From Cryptomeria japonica (lineage: Eukaryota; Streptophyta; Pinopsida; Cupressales; Cupressaceae): a stretch of DNA of 64,000 nucleotides. Positions 12,351 to 23,954 of this stretch are shown here, in pieces. Every line of letters starts with the position of its first letter. Position 1 is the stretch's first letter. The stretch covers positions 661,490,438 through 661,554,437 of the forward strand of contig NC_081414.1 of the NCBI RefSeq assembly GCF_030272615.1. Reading direction: 5' to 3'. The position numbers and the translations under genes were made by a program. The notes under the pieces were generated by a model that worked only from the letters and a program-made list of their open reading frames with translations, did not search any database and was not told where the DNA came from.

Positions 12351-13984
12351 ATTTAATTTTTCCCATTAACTTTTAAAAACAAGTTCATTTTTTATTATTA
12401 TTTCAAGATTTTTTCTTTTACACATATAGAATTTGCAATTTAGGAATTATCATTATTTTTTTTAGTATGAATTTTAAAGTTAGTAAACTAAACTTAAAAC
12501 AAAAAAAATTATAAATATGCGGGATCATTGTATAGTAATTTCGTGATTGTAAATTAAAGTATATAATCGGAATCTTTCAATCTAATTAAGATTTATTGGG
12601 TTAGTTGGCGTTTTAGATCCATCATAAGTAATTAATTTATATTATCACAAATTTGATCCAAAATTTGTCTATGTCTAAACTAATTGTTATTTTGGAACTG
12701 GTGACTCTATAATTAATTATTCCCATGGTAGGAATAATACATTGCTTAATCTTGCATGTAAGTTACACCATTCTTGTATCATTATTTATTCATTAATTTC
12801 ATTTATTGACGTCTTCATCATCTCCATGCAAGTTACGCGTTTAATTATTAATATGCGAGTTTCACAATTATCATTATTATGTAAGTTATATTTCAAATTT
12901 TGAATATTAAATAATTTAGTTATGGTTTTATTTCACGTAGTTCATCAAGTAGTTATTTCAATTAATTAAGCTTTGCAATGTCTAATTATGCAAATTCACC
13001 TCGTAATTGTTTTCAAGCATGATGTTTATCATAGCTTCTTAGTTAGATAACTAAATAAAGGAAGTCGGAAAACCAAAACCTAGCAATGTTCGGTATTTAT
13101 GGTGCCTCTAGGTCACGCTTACGGGTAATGTCGTTTTGTTGAACTACTACACTTAACACCTAATAAAGCTGCATCAATGACGTTTGAGGCATCATCCCTA
13201 TAAATCATCAGGGAGTAATAAGGGAACTTGGAAATTAAAATCCAAGGGGCGGGTAATCCCCCTTGGATCGATAATCTAATAAGATAATTCTAAAATGATC
13301 TTTCATCCGCTGAGTTAAACTATGGTAAACCTCTATAGGGATGATTGAGTGGAATGCTTTTATGAAATTGATTTAATCTCGAAGAGTTGTTGACAAATGA
13401 TAATTGGTCAAGGGTGACGCTTATGATAGGTATTAGGATCTAATTGTTTTAGGCCACAAGCAATAGGCCATCATGAGCCTTTGCTTAAGTACTACCACCG
13501 TGGGTAGCAACCGCAGAGAAACTATCTGGGACATTAACCCTAGAAAGGGTTGCGTACCCAAAAATCAATTTACATCAAACCATAGAGTAGAAAACAGAAC
13601 TACATACTTTACGCCTTGATCCAGTGCCGAAACGGGTATGTAGGCAATCTAGGGACGGAGTTGTCCCTAGTACTCAGGTGTTCATGGGTGGGGTCTAGGC
13701 TTGGTAAGAAGAAGGATTGAGTAGAATCCTAATTTGAAAGATAAGTATAATAAAAAGGAAAAAGTAATTCAATACATACTCAGAAGGAATCCCGAATGGA
13801 TTCGCTTGATTTCCTAAGGCATTAAGCCAAATTCCGAGGCAGATTTCAAGCTTGTATTATGTTATTTTGATTACTCCTAAGGACGATGACCTCAGTGCAC
13901 TCCTATTAGAGGAGTGTAGTACTTAGTGAGTGACTCAGGACCCGAATGGTCCCAATGAGTCTAAGTCTTTGGCCAGAGCACCTC

Positions 13985-14145
13985 CTATCCTAATTGGATA
14001 GATGCCTACTCCATATGGGTAGATGCTTATCCCATATTGGATAGATGAAACCTCCTGCCCCGTATGGATAGATGCCTAACCCGTATGGTTAGATGCTCAT
14101 CTCGGATGGATGAATGCCTAATCCTAATGGATGGATGCCCAGAGT
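13985..14145. repeat. Degenerate ~20-bp tandem repeat near LTR1 3' end
   Basis: About seven or eight units follow the pattern TATGGATAGATGCCTA, for example GTATGGATAGATGCCTAACC. The same array is present in LTR2 (21608-21761) and LTR3 (26402-26553), so it belongs to the element family. Confidence 0.75.
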
Positions 14146-14234
14146 ATGCGATTGAATCAAACACAAATGATTAAATTAAAAAAAATAAAAAAGTGGTCAA
14201 ATTTTGTTGGGTTAAGTAAGTGGGTTATTACATG

Positions 14235-14245
14235 TGGTATCAGAG
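14235..14245 (+). promoter_or_regulatory. Primer-binding site, internal 1 of C
   Basis: TGGTATCAGAG lies two bases after the LTR1 end and is complementary to the 3' end of initiator-Met tRNA. The next base is A, where the second copy has the expected C. Confidence 0.85.
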
Positions 14246-14381
14246 AAAAGGTTCAAATCTAGGCCTTGTGCTCACTTAAATTTACACAATTAAGGGAATG
14301 TTTTGCAATGGTAGAAATTAAATTTTAAAATCTTAAATCAAGAACTAACTACATAATTTAACTTTCAGGTAAAACCCTAGA

Positions 14382-14876
14382 ATGGCTAGAGGAAGAGGAA
14401 GAGGAAGAGGAAGGGGTAATGGAAGACATACTACCACTAGGAGACAAAGGGAAGCTAACCATGAGGAAAATCATGAAGAAAATCATGAAGAAAACCATGA
14501 GGAAGACCATGAAGGGGATCAACATAACCCAGGAAATAACGAAGATGGGCTCGAGGCTATAATTAACCTTCTAACCAAACAAAGGGATAAAATCAACTTC
14601 TTGGAACAATCAATACAAGACCTTAGGGCAAGGCAGAATGACATTGGAAATCGAGGTGGTACTAAAAATGGAAACCCTGGTAGCAATCAGGGGAATACGA
14701 TGGGCAATAGAAAAGAAAATAACATATTGGAACTCTCTAAGGATTTGAAGAAAATCACCCCTCCTAAGTTCGATGGGAGGCAAATTGGTGAAGGAGCTAA
14801 GAATTGGTTAAATGAAATGGAAAAGTATTTCAAACTAAGAGATTTTAGTGAAACAACCAATTTCAATTCTAATTGA
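14382..14876 (+). pseudogene. gag N-terminal fragment, internal 1 of C
   Basis: This frame starts at ATG 14382 with a basic MARGRGRGRGRGNGR leader, followed by repeated NHEE units (residues ~28-45), an acidic stretch, a helical segment (INFLEQSIQDLRARQ) and the start of the capsid-like region (PPKFDG, AKNWLNEMEKYFKLRD). Such gag proteins normally go on for about 200 residues to a CCHC zinc knuckle. Here the frame jumps at about 14860 straight into protease sequence, so most of the capsid domain and the zinc knuckle are deleted. The identical deletion is in internal 2. The product, if made, could not form a normal particle. Homology to chromovirus gag is inferred from position and motif. Confidence 0.8.
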
Positions 14877-15123
14877 CACTGGTTCATCTGAATGTTTCAT
14901 CTCACCTGAATTAGTAAGAAAATATGCATTAAAAGTTAATCAAATGGAGTCATCATGGATGGTTCAATATGGGGATAAGGCAACTAGGGAAGTAACTAAG
15001 TGTTTGCCGAGGGCAAGGGTACAATTTCCTGAGTTTGAAACAAGGGTAGATCTCTATGTGGCACCCCTAGGATTATATGACGTAATTATTGGAATGAGTT
15101 GGTTAACAGATCATCAAATGTAG
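14848..15123 (+). pseudogene. Retropepsin-like protease fragment, internal 1 of C
   Basis: The frame contains ILIDTGSSECFISPEL with the DTG active site of aspartic proteases, then [18 protein letters not shown], the usual C-terminal part of gypsy proteases. It is joined directly to gag through the deletion at about 14860, in another frame. It ends at TAG 15121-15123 because of a frameshift shortly before the pol linker; pol continues in another frame from 15099. Both defects are shared with internal 2. In a working element this enzyme would cut the gag-pol polyprotein. Confidence 0.8.
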
Positions 15124-18100
15124 ATTGCTATAACAAAGTTGTTGAATGCTTGGATGATGGGGAGAAAAGGGTCAAAATCCAAGGAAAGTTTAACCCCATT
15201 AGTATAGAAACCATATCAGCCATGCAATTAAAGAAGGAAAGAAGAAGGGGAGGCCTAATCTATATGGTTGAAATTGATGAAGGAAAAGAGGAAAATACCC
15301 CAACCTTTGAAAATACCCCTTTCTTAAAAGAATTCAAGGATGTATTTCCAAAAGAATTACCTGGCTTACCCCCTAAAAGGAAGTTTGACTTTTCTATCGA
15401 CGTACTACTGGGAGTTGAACCAATATCAAGGGCACCTTACCGAATGAACACAACTGAATTACAAGAGCTCAAAATGCAACTAGAGGAACTCTTAGCTAAG
15501 GGATTAATAAGGCTAAGTGTATCACCATGGGAAGCGCCAGTCTTATTTGTTAAAAACAAGGATGGAACCTTAAGGCTATGCATTGACTATAGGATGTTGA
15601 ACAAGGTCACAATAAAGAATAGGTATCCCTTACCTCGAATAGAGGATCTTTTTGATCAAATGAAAGGAGCAACAGTTTTCTCAAAAATAGACCTCCGATC
15701 AGGATATCATCAACTCGGAATTAAAGAGGAGGACATTCCAAAGATAGCTTTCAGGACTAGATATGGGCATTATGAATTCACAGTAGTTCATTTTGGTGTA
15801 ACCAATGCCCCAGCTGCATTTATGAACCTAATGAATAGTGTGCTCCATGACTACTTGGACAAATTTGTTTTGGTATTTCTGGATGACATATTGATTTACT
15901 CTAGGAATGAGAAAGAACATTTAGTACACCTACAAATTGTTTTGCAAAGGTTGAGGGAACATAAGTTATATGGGAAACTGTCAAAATGTGCCTTCTTCAA
16001 GGAAAGGATCCACTACCTTGGGCATATAATATCAAAGGAAGGAATAGCAGTTGATCCAGGTGAGATAAAGGCAATAGTAGAATGGTTGAGCCCTAAAAAT
16101 GTTTCAAAAGTAAGAAGACTTATGGGGCTAGTAGGGTACTATAGTAGGTTTGTGGAAGGATTCTCTAAGATAGCAAACCCCATCACCTCATTAGAGAGGA
16201 AAGGTAAATGGTTTGTGTGGACAGAACAAAGTGATAAGGCATTCCAAATCTTGAAGGGAAAACTAACTTCAGCACCCTTTCTAAAAGTACCAGATCCAAA
16301 TGGACACTTCGCAGTCATAACCGATGCTTCTATCGAAGGTTTAGGAGGAGTAATTGTCCAAGATGAAGGGGTAGTAGCTTATAAATCTAGGAAGCGAAAG
16401 ACTCATGAAGTTAACTATGTACCCCATGACTTAGAGTTAGCAGCGATTGTGCATGCCCTACAGAAATGGAGACACTTCTTACTAGGGAATCCCTTTGAGT
16501 TAAAGTCAAATAACCGAGGACTAAAGTACATCTTTACCCAACCCCACTTAAATGCTAGACAAAGAAGGTGGTTAGAGTTTCTAAGTGAATATGATTTTGA
16601 AATTGAATATATTAAGGGGAAGGAAAATAGGGTGGTAGATGCTTTAAGTAGGAGGAGACACTTGATGACTATAGAAACATTCAAAACTTCTCTCAAAAGG
16701 CAAGTAATGGACGAGCAAGGACATGACCCATGGTATGAGCAAGTCAAATTGAATTTAGATCATGATCCAATCGATCCTAAGGTTGAAGGGTATACATTAG
16801 ATGATGATGGGTTGCTCAGATACAATAATAGAATCTATATTCCTAATTCAGGAGACTTAAGGGAAGTAGTCTTGTCAGAGGCTCATAATGCCCCTTATTC
16901 AGGGCACTCGGGAGTTAACAAACTTTATTCAGACCTAAAGAAGTTATACTTTTGGCAAGGGATGAAGAATGACATAGTCAAGTATGTGGCTAAATGTTTG
17001 GAGTGTCAAAGAGTAAAGGAAGAACATAGACATCCAGCTCGATTATTATAGTTACACGATGTACCTCAACACAAGTGGCAAGTTATTAGCATGGATTTTG
17101 TACAAGGGTTGCCCATGTCACCATCTAGGCATGATACAATAATGGTGGTAATTGACAAACTCACTAAGGTGGCACACTTTATACCAGAGAATCTGACGAA
17201 TGATGCACCTACCTTAGCTAGGCGCTTTGTTAAGGAAATATTTAGGTTGCATGGAATGCCAGAGAAAATCATATCAGATAGAGATGCTAGATTCACTTCA
17301 AGATTTTGGACAACTCTTCAATCAGCTCTAGGAACTCGGCTAAATTTTAGCACTGCATACCATCCTGAAACCGACGGTCAAATAGAAAGGACAAATCAGA
17401 TATTGGAAGACCTACTTCGCATGTACTGCATGGACCAACAGAAGAAATGGGAAGATTACCTACCTCTGGTAGAGTTTGCTTACAATAATATGTATCAAAC
17501 ATCTTTGGGAATGGCGCCTTTCGAAGCATTGTATGGTAGACCATGTTGAACACCCTTGAGTTGGGATAGCCTTGAAGATAGAGTAATTGTTGGACCAGAT
17601 ATGTTGAAGGAAATGGAAAGGAAAACTAAGGAAATTAGGGAAAGATTGAAGGAAGCCTCAGATAGGCAGAAAAGTTATGTAGACAAGAACAGGACACCAA
17701 GGGAGTTTGAGGTGGGAGATAAATTCTTCCTAAGGGTTAGGCCACACAAGAGTTCCATAAGGTTTGGGAAAAAGACCAAACTTGCACCTCGTTATGTTGG
17801 ACCTTTTGAAATATTGGAAAGGTTTAATCCAGTTGCATACCGGTTGGCCTTACCTCCCCAGTTGAGCTGAATCCATGATGTCTTCCATGTATCTCTTCTT
17901 AAAAAGTATGTACCTGATGAGAAACATATTTTGAATTGGGATGCTTTACAGGTCCAGGAAATGGGAGGAATAATGATAGAGCCATTCAAAATCTTGGAGA
18001 GGCACCAATGCCAATTGCGCAACAGAGAGGTTGATCAATGCAAAGTACAATGGAACCAGTATGATGAAAAGAATGCCACATGGGAAGATACTAGGGAAAT

Positions 18101-18128
18101 GCAACAGTTGTTTCCTTTTTTGTTTTAA
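15099..18128 (+). pseudogene. pol (RT, RNase H, integrase, chromodomain), internal 1 of C
   Basis: One frame runs from 15099 to 18128 with three in-frame stops: TAG at 17049, TGA at 17547 and TGA at 17868. Domains in order: linker ([13 protein letters not shown]); reverse transcriptase ([33 protein letters not shown], active site FLDDILIYS near codon 260); RNase H (VITDAS; the usual TDH motif reads SNN, so an active-site Asp is replaced by Asn); integrase zinc finger (HSG...CLECQ); catalytic core with Asp in MDFVQGLP, Asp in DRDARFTS and Glu in GQIERTNQ; and a C-terminal chromodomain-like end (FKILERHQCQ...VQWNQYDEKNATWED). The TGA at 17547 fits a CpG-type change from CGA. This is the longest gypsy coding remnant in the window but is not functional. 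Confidence 0.9.
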
Positions 18129-18193
18129 ACTAATCATGAACTATAGACTCTTTTGGATACATTCAATAAGTGCATCGGGACGATGCACAAATT

Positions 18194-18205
18194 AAGGGGA
18201 GGGGA
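18194..18205 (+). promoter_or_regulatory. Polypurine tract of array C
   Basis: AAGGGGAGGGGA lies directly before the TG of LTR2, the canonical place for plus-strand priming. Confidence 0.85.
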
Positions 18206-19636
18206 TGTCACAACCCTCCCTTATCACTTTTTAATTTGATACAATTCTATTATATTTTTGGTTGAGCTATTAAAAATGATTGAATAAATATTATAAAAGA
18301 ATAAAAATGGACACACACACACACACACTTGGAGAATATAATTCAAAAGGCATTATTTTTATTTTTATTTTCCCACTCTCAATTATGGCACATGTTGTAG
18401 GAGGAATTAGAAGCTTCTAGAGGAACCTTCAATGCCTTGCATGTAACTCCTCCACTAGATTTTTAATCAATTTGCATGAGTCCAATATTGGAAAAGAATC
18501 CCATTCTTAATTAAATTCTCTAGATAGTGGAAGGGATTTTCCCTATATATTGTGTGCAACTTCTCAAAAAAGGGTGTTGATTATGTTTTGAAGAAATTTT
18601 TGAATTTTCCTTGTTGTTGGTAGTAGGATCTCTTTGGTAGTCTCATTTTCGTTGTAGGAATGTTAAGTTGTTCTTGAATATTTCTCTCAAGTTGCAAGGA
18701 AGGATCTAAAATGGATAGCTAGAAGATTGGAGATGATTCAACTTTGAGCTTCGATAAGCCAAGTTCTCTTCTTTTGTCATCTCTCATTTACATATGAGAA
18801 ATTTGTGGTATCAAAATATATAGCTTCTAAATTATTAGATTGTAAATCTTTTCTTCTTATTTAGGGATAAATATTGATAAGTATTTTTCATATAATGAAT
18901 GTAAAAGATAGCTTTATCATTTATTTAATTTTTCTTTAGAAAATATATATCAGATCTTGCTTTGTTTTCCAAACAATTTTAGATCTGTGCAAAAATCATA
19001 TTTCCCTTATTTAAAATTCTTTTTCTGAGATTAAAAATCTTCTTTGGGTGATTAAATGATAACCATTTGTGTATGAATCTTGTCCTTGTTATTCTTCTCT
19101 TAAATTCATTACTGTATTGGAAATCTGAATGTAAATCTCATTTCTTTAATTAAATCTTACTTCCCTGTGAATAATCTTACCTCTGTATGAATACAAGTTT
19201 GATCTTCTGCATATAAATTTATTTAAATATTTTTTCTTTTTTCCTGTGAGTAAAAAAATACATTTCTCTCTCTGAATGTAGATTTGATCATAAATCTTAA
19301 TTCCTTAAAACCAGTCTTGCTTCTCTGTGTATAGAAAAACGTCTGGGAATAAAATATAAACTTCACTGTATCCATTATTCTCTATGGAAATAAAATATAA
19401 ATCTATCTCTCTAGCTATTAGTTACTGAAAATCTTTCTCTGAAAGCTTTGTTTATCTCAACATAATCATCTATTTTTCAATTATCTGTACATTGCTGAAA
19501 AGAATTAATCTCTTTGTGCTATTTCATCTCTGTGATTAAATTCATATTCTCATAATAATATTCCTTTTGTACATATATCTTTTTATTTATATTTATATCT
19601 CTCTTATATTTTTCAATAAATTGGAAATTAAAAAAA

Positions 19637-19676
<40 letters not shown>

Positions 19677-21852
19677 TATTATTATTAAATTTATACCAAA
19701 CCAAAAATGAACATGTAAAATATCACAAAGTGATTATAGAAAAAAAAGAGGTCTTCAAAATTTATTTCGATTAAGCATTATTGGGCGGCGTGCAGGGGGG
19801 GGCGGTTAATATAACCGTCGGGGAAGTGGTACCCTCCACTTCCCCTGCACTCACTATCACGGCAGTGGCCGGGCCCGCGGTGTCCCCTCATTCCTGCGGG
19901 CCTGCACCTGCAGGTCCGCAGGGGTGATGGGACCCGTGGCCCCCATCCCACCCCCCCCCCACCCCCCCAATTTAATTTTTCCCATTAACTTTTAAAACAA
20001 GTTCATTTTTAATTATTATTTCTAGATTTTTTCTTTTACACATAGAGAATTTGCAATTTAGGAATTATCATTATTTTTTTTAGTATGAATTTTAAAGTTA
20101 GTAAACTAAACTTAAAACAAAAAAAAATTATAAATATGCGGGATCATTGTATAGTAATTTCGTGATTGTAAATTAAAGTATATAATCGGAATCTTTCAAT
20201 CTAATTAAGATTTATTGGGTTAGTTGGCGTTTTAGATCCATCATAAGTAATTAATTTATATTATCACAAATTTGATCCAAAATTTGTCTATGTCTAAACT
20301 AATTGCTATTTTGGAACCGGTGACTCTATAATTAATTATTCCCGCGGTAGGAATAATACATTGCTTAATCTTGCATGTAAGTTACACTATTCTTGTATCA
20401 TTATTTATTCATTAATTGCATTTATTCATGTCTTCATCATCTCCATGCAAGTTATGCATTTAATTATTAATATGCGAGTTGCACAATTATCATTATTATG
20501 TAAGTTATATTTCAAATTTTGAATATTAAATAATTTAGTTATGGTTTTATTTCACGTAGTTCATCAAGTAGTTATTTCAATTAATTAAGCTTTGCAATGT
20601 CTAATAATGCACATTCACTTCGTAATTTTTTTCAAGCATGATGTTTATCATAGCTTCTTAGTTAGAAAACTAAATAAAGGAAGTCAGAAAACCAAAACCT
20701 AGCAGCATTAGGTATTTATGGTGCCTCTGGGTCACGCTTACGGGTAATGTCGTCGTGTTGAACTACTGCACTTAACACCTAATAAATTTGCATCAACGAC
20801 GTCTGTGGCATCGTCCCTATAAATTGTCGGCGAGTAATAAGGGACACTTGGAAGTTAAAATCCAAGGGGTGGGTAATCCCCCTTGGATCGATAATCTAAT
20901 AAGATAATTCTAAAATGATCTTTCATCCGCTGAGTTAAACCATAGTAAACCCCTATAGGGATGATTGAGTGGAATGCTTTTATGAAATTGATTTAATCTC
21001 AAAGAGTTGTTGACAAATGATAATTGGTCAAGGGTGACGCTTAGGATAGGTATTAGGATCTAATTGTTTTAGGCCACAAGCAATAGGCCATCATGAGCCT
21101 TTGCTTAAGTGCTACCACCGTGGGTAGCAAACGCAGAGAAACTATCTGGGACATTGACGCTAGAAAGGGTTGCGTACTCACAAACCAATTTACATCAAAC
21201 CATAGAGTAGAAAATAGAACTACATACTTTATGCCTTGATCCCGTGCCGAATTGGGTATGTAGGCAGTCTAGGGACGGAGTTGTCCCTAGTACTCAGGCA
21301 TTCGTGGGTGGGGTCTAGGCTTGGTAAGAAGAAGAATTGAGTAGAATCCTAATTTCAAAGATAAGTATAATAAAAAGGAAAAAGTAATTCAATGCATACT
21401 CGGAAGGAATCCCGAATAGATTCGCTTGATTTCCCGAGGCCTCAAGCCAAATTCCGATTTGGAATTCAAGCTTGTATTATGTTATTTTGATTACTCCTAA
21501 GGATGATGACCTCGGTGCACTCCTATTAGAGGAGTGTAGTGCTTAGTGAGTGACTCAGGACCTGAATGGTCCCAATGAGTCTAAGTCTCTGGCCAAAGAA
21601 CCTCCTATCCTAATTGGATAGATGCCTACTATGTATGGGTAGATGCCTATCCCATATTGGATAGATGAAACCTCCTACCCCGTATGGATAGATGCCTAAC
21701 CCGTATGGTTAGATGCTCAATCTGGATGGATGAATTCCTAATCCTAATGGATGGATGCCCAGAGTATGTGATTGAATCAAACACAAATGATTAAAGTAAA
21801 CAAAAAAAAAAAGTGGTCAAATTTTGTTGGGTTAAGTAAGTGGGTTATTACA
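18206..21852 (+). repeat. LTR2 of array C (3.65 kb), shared by both units
   Basis: It starts TGTCAC after the polypurine tract and ends TTACA before a second primer-binding site. It therefore serves as the 3' LTR of unit 1 and the 5' LTR of unit 2. It aligns with LTR1 throughout with scattered substitutions and small indels (for example CA microsatellite length at 19639-19668). The hairpin GGGGAAGTGG (19820-19829) / CCACTTCCCC (19836-19845) is perfect here. Confidence 0.9.
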
Positions 21853-21854
21853 TG

Positions 21855-21866
21855 TGGTATCAGAGC
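21855..21866 (+). promoter_or_regulatory. Primer-binding site, internal 2 of C
   Basis: TGGTATCAGAGC, a full 12-base match to the initiator-Met tRNA primer site, lies two bases after LTR2. Confidence 0.9.
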
Positions 21867-22000
21867 AAAGGTTCAAATCTAGGCCTTGTGCTCACTTCAA
21901 TTTACACAATTAAGGGAATGTTTTGCAATGGTAGAAATTAAATTTTAAATTCTTAAATCAAGAACTAACTACATATTTAACTTTCAGGTAAAACCCTAGA

Positions 22001-22497
22001 ATGGCTAGAGGAAGAGGAAGAGGAAGAGGAAGGGGTAATGGAAGACGTACTACCACTAGGAGACAAAGGGAAGCTAACCATGAGGAAAATCATGAAGAAA
22101 ACCATGAAGAAAACCATGAGGAAGACCATGAAGGGGATCAACATAACCCAGGAAATAACGAAGATGGGCTTGAGGCTATAATCAACCTTCTAACCGAACA
22201 AAGGGATAAAATCAACTTCTTGGAACAATCAATGAGGACCTTAGGGCAAGGCAGAATTACATTGGAAATCGAAGTGGTACTAAAAATGGAAACCCTAGTA
22301 GCAATCAGGGGAATATGATGGGCAATAGAAAAGAAAATAACATATTGGAACTCTCTAAGGATTTGAAGAAAATCACCCCTCCTAAGTTCGATGGGAGGAA
22401 AATTGGTGAAGGAGCTAAGAATTGGTTAAATGAAATGGAAAAGTATTTCAAACTAAGAGATTTTAGCGAAACAACCAATTTCAATTCTAATTGACAC
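22001..22497 (+). pseudogene. gag fragment, internal 2 of C
   Basis: This is a near copy of 14382-14876: same basic GRGRGRG leader, NHEE repeats and helical part. A one-base loss near 22230 (ATGAGGACC where unit 1 has ATACAAGACC) shifts the frame, so the open reading ends at 22318. The same gag-to-protease deletion as in unit 1 follows at about 22480. The protein, if translated, would be a short basic peptide. Confidence 0.8.
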
Positions 22498-23954
22498 TTG
22501 TTCATCTGAATGTTTCATCTCACCTGAATTAGTAAGCAAATATGCATTAAAATTTAATCTAATGGAGTCATCATGGACGGTTCAATATGGGGATAAGGCA
22601 ACTAGGGAAGTAACTAAGTGTTTGCTGAGGGCAAGGGTACAATTTCCTGAGTTTGAAACAAGGGTAGATCTCTATGTGGCACCCCTAGGATTATATGACG
22701 TAATTATTGGAATGAGTTGGTTAACAGATCATCAAATGTAGATTCCTATAACAAAGTTGTTGAATGCTTGGATGATGGGGAGAAAAGGGTTAAAATCCAA
22801 CGAAAGTTTAACCCCATTAGTATAGAAACCATATCAGCCATGCAATTAAAGAAGGAAAGAAGAAGGGGAGGCCTAATCTATACGGTTGAAATTGATGAAG
22901 GAAAAGAGGAAAATACCCCAACCTTTGAAAATACCCCTTTCTTAAAATAATTCAAGGATGTATTTCCAAAAGAATTACCTGGCTTACCCCCTAAAAGGAA
23001 GTTTGACTTTTCTATCAACGTACTACCGAGAGCTGAACCAGTATCAAGGGCACCTTACCGAATGAACACAACTGAATTACAAGAGCTCAAAATGCAACTA
23101 GAGGAACTCTTAGCTAAGGGATTAATAAGGCCAAGTGTATCACCATGGGGAGCGCCAGTCTTATTCGTTAAAAACAAGGATGGAACCTTAAGGCTATGCA
23201 TCGACTATAGGATGTTGAACAAGGTCACAATAAAGAATAGGTATCCCTTACCTCGAATAGAGGATCTTTTTGATCAAATTAAAGGAGCAACAGTTTTCTC
23301 AAAAATAGACCTCCGATCAGGATATCCTCAACTCGGAATTAAAGAGGAGGAAAATCCAAAGACAGCTTTCAGGACTAGATATGGGCATTATGAATTCACA
23401 GTAGTTCCTTTTGGTGTAACCAATGCCCCAGGTGCATTTATGAACCTAATGAATAGTGTACTCCATGACTACTTGGACAAATTTGTTTTGGTATTTCTGG
23501 ATGACATATTGATTTACTCTAGGAATGAGGAAGAACATTTAGTACACCTAAAAATTGTTTTGCAAAGGTTGAGGGAACATAAGTTATATGGGAAACTGTC
23601 AAAATGTGCCTTCTTCGAGGAAAGGATCCACTACCTTGGGCATATAATATCAAAGGAAGGAATAGCAGTTGATCCAGATAAGATAAAGGCAATAGTAGAA
23701 TGGTCGATCCCTAAAAATGTTTCAGAAGGAAGAAGCTTTTTGGGGCTAGCAGGGTACTATAGGAGGTTTGTGGAAGGATTCTCTAAGATAGCAAACCCCA
23801 TCACCTCATTAGAGAGGAAGGGTAAAAGGTTTGTGTGGACAAAACAAAGTCATAAGGCATTCCAAATCTTGAAAGGAAAACTAACTTCAGCACCCATTCT
23901 AAAATTACCAGATCTGAATGGACACTTCGCAGTCATAACCGACGCTTCTATCCA
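22498..23954 (+). pseudogene. Protease and truncated RT, internal 2 of C
   Basis: The protease remnant has an altered active-site region (GACACTTGTTCA, where unit 1 has GACACTGGTTCA, so the Gly of DTG is lost) and the same frameshift before the pol linker. The RT frame is open from 23062, after a TAA at 22948-22950. It keeps [33 protein letters not shown] and FLDDILIYS. The sequence breaks off at ITDAS in the RNase H start (about 23953) and runs directly into the middle of an LTR. The rest of RNase H, integrase, chromodomain and polypurine tract are absent. Apart from the truncation and private changes it matches unit 1 closely. Confidence 0.85.

Larger units (their letters stand above)
10566..14232 (+). 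repeat. LTR1 of array C (3.67 kb)
   Basis: This block aligns over its whole length with 18206-21852. It begins TTTCAC, where LTR2 has the canonical TGTCAC, and ends TTACA beside the primer-binding site. It includes CA and TA microsatellites (10671-10684 and 12005-12058), a GC-rich block near 12155-12350, and a degenerate tandem repeat near its 3' end. Confidence 0.9.

Noticed and set aside
12106-12366. Overlapping Gly/Pro-rich ORFs in the LTR1 GC block
   Set aside because: They are a composition effect of the GC-rich block and are not kept open in LTR2.
13985-14145. Possible CRISPR-like array
   Set aside because: Units are degenerate with no unique spacers, the locus is a plant LTR, and the repeat recurs in each LTR.
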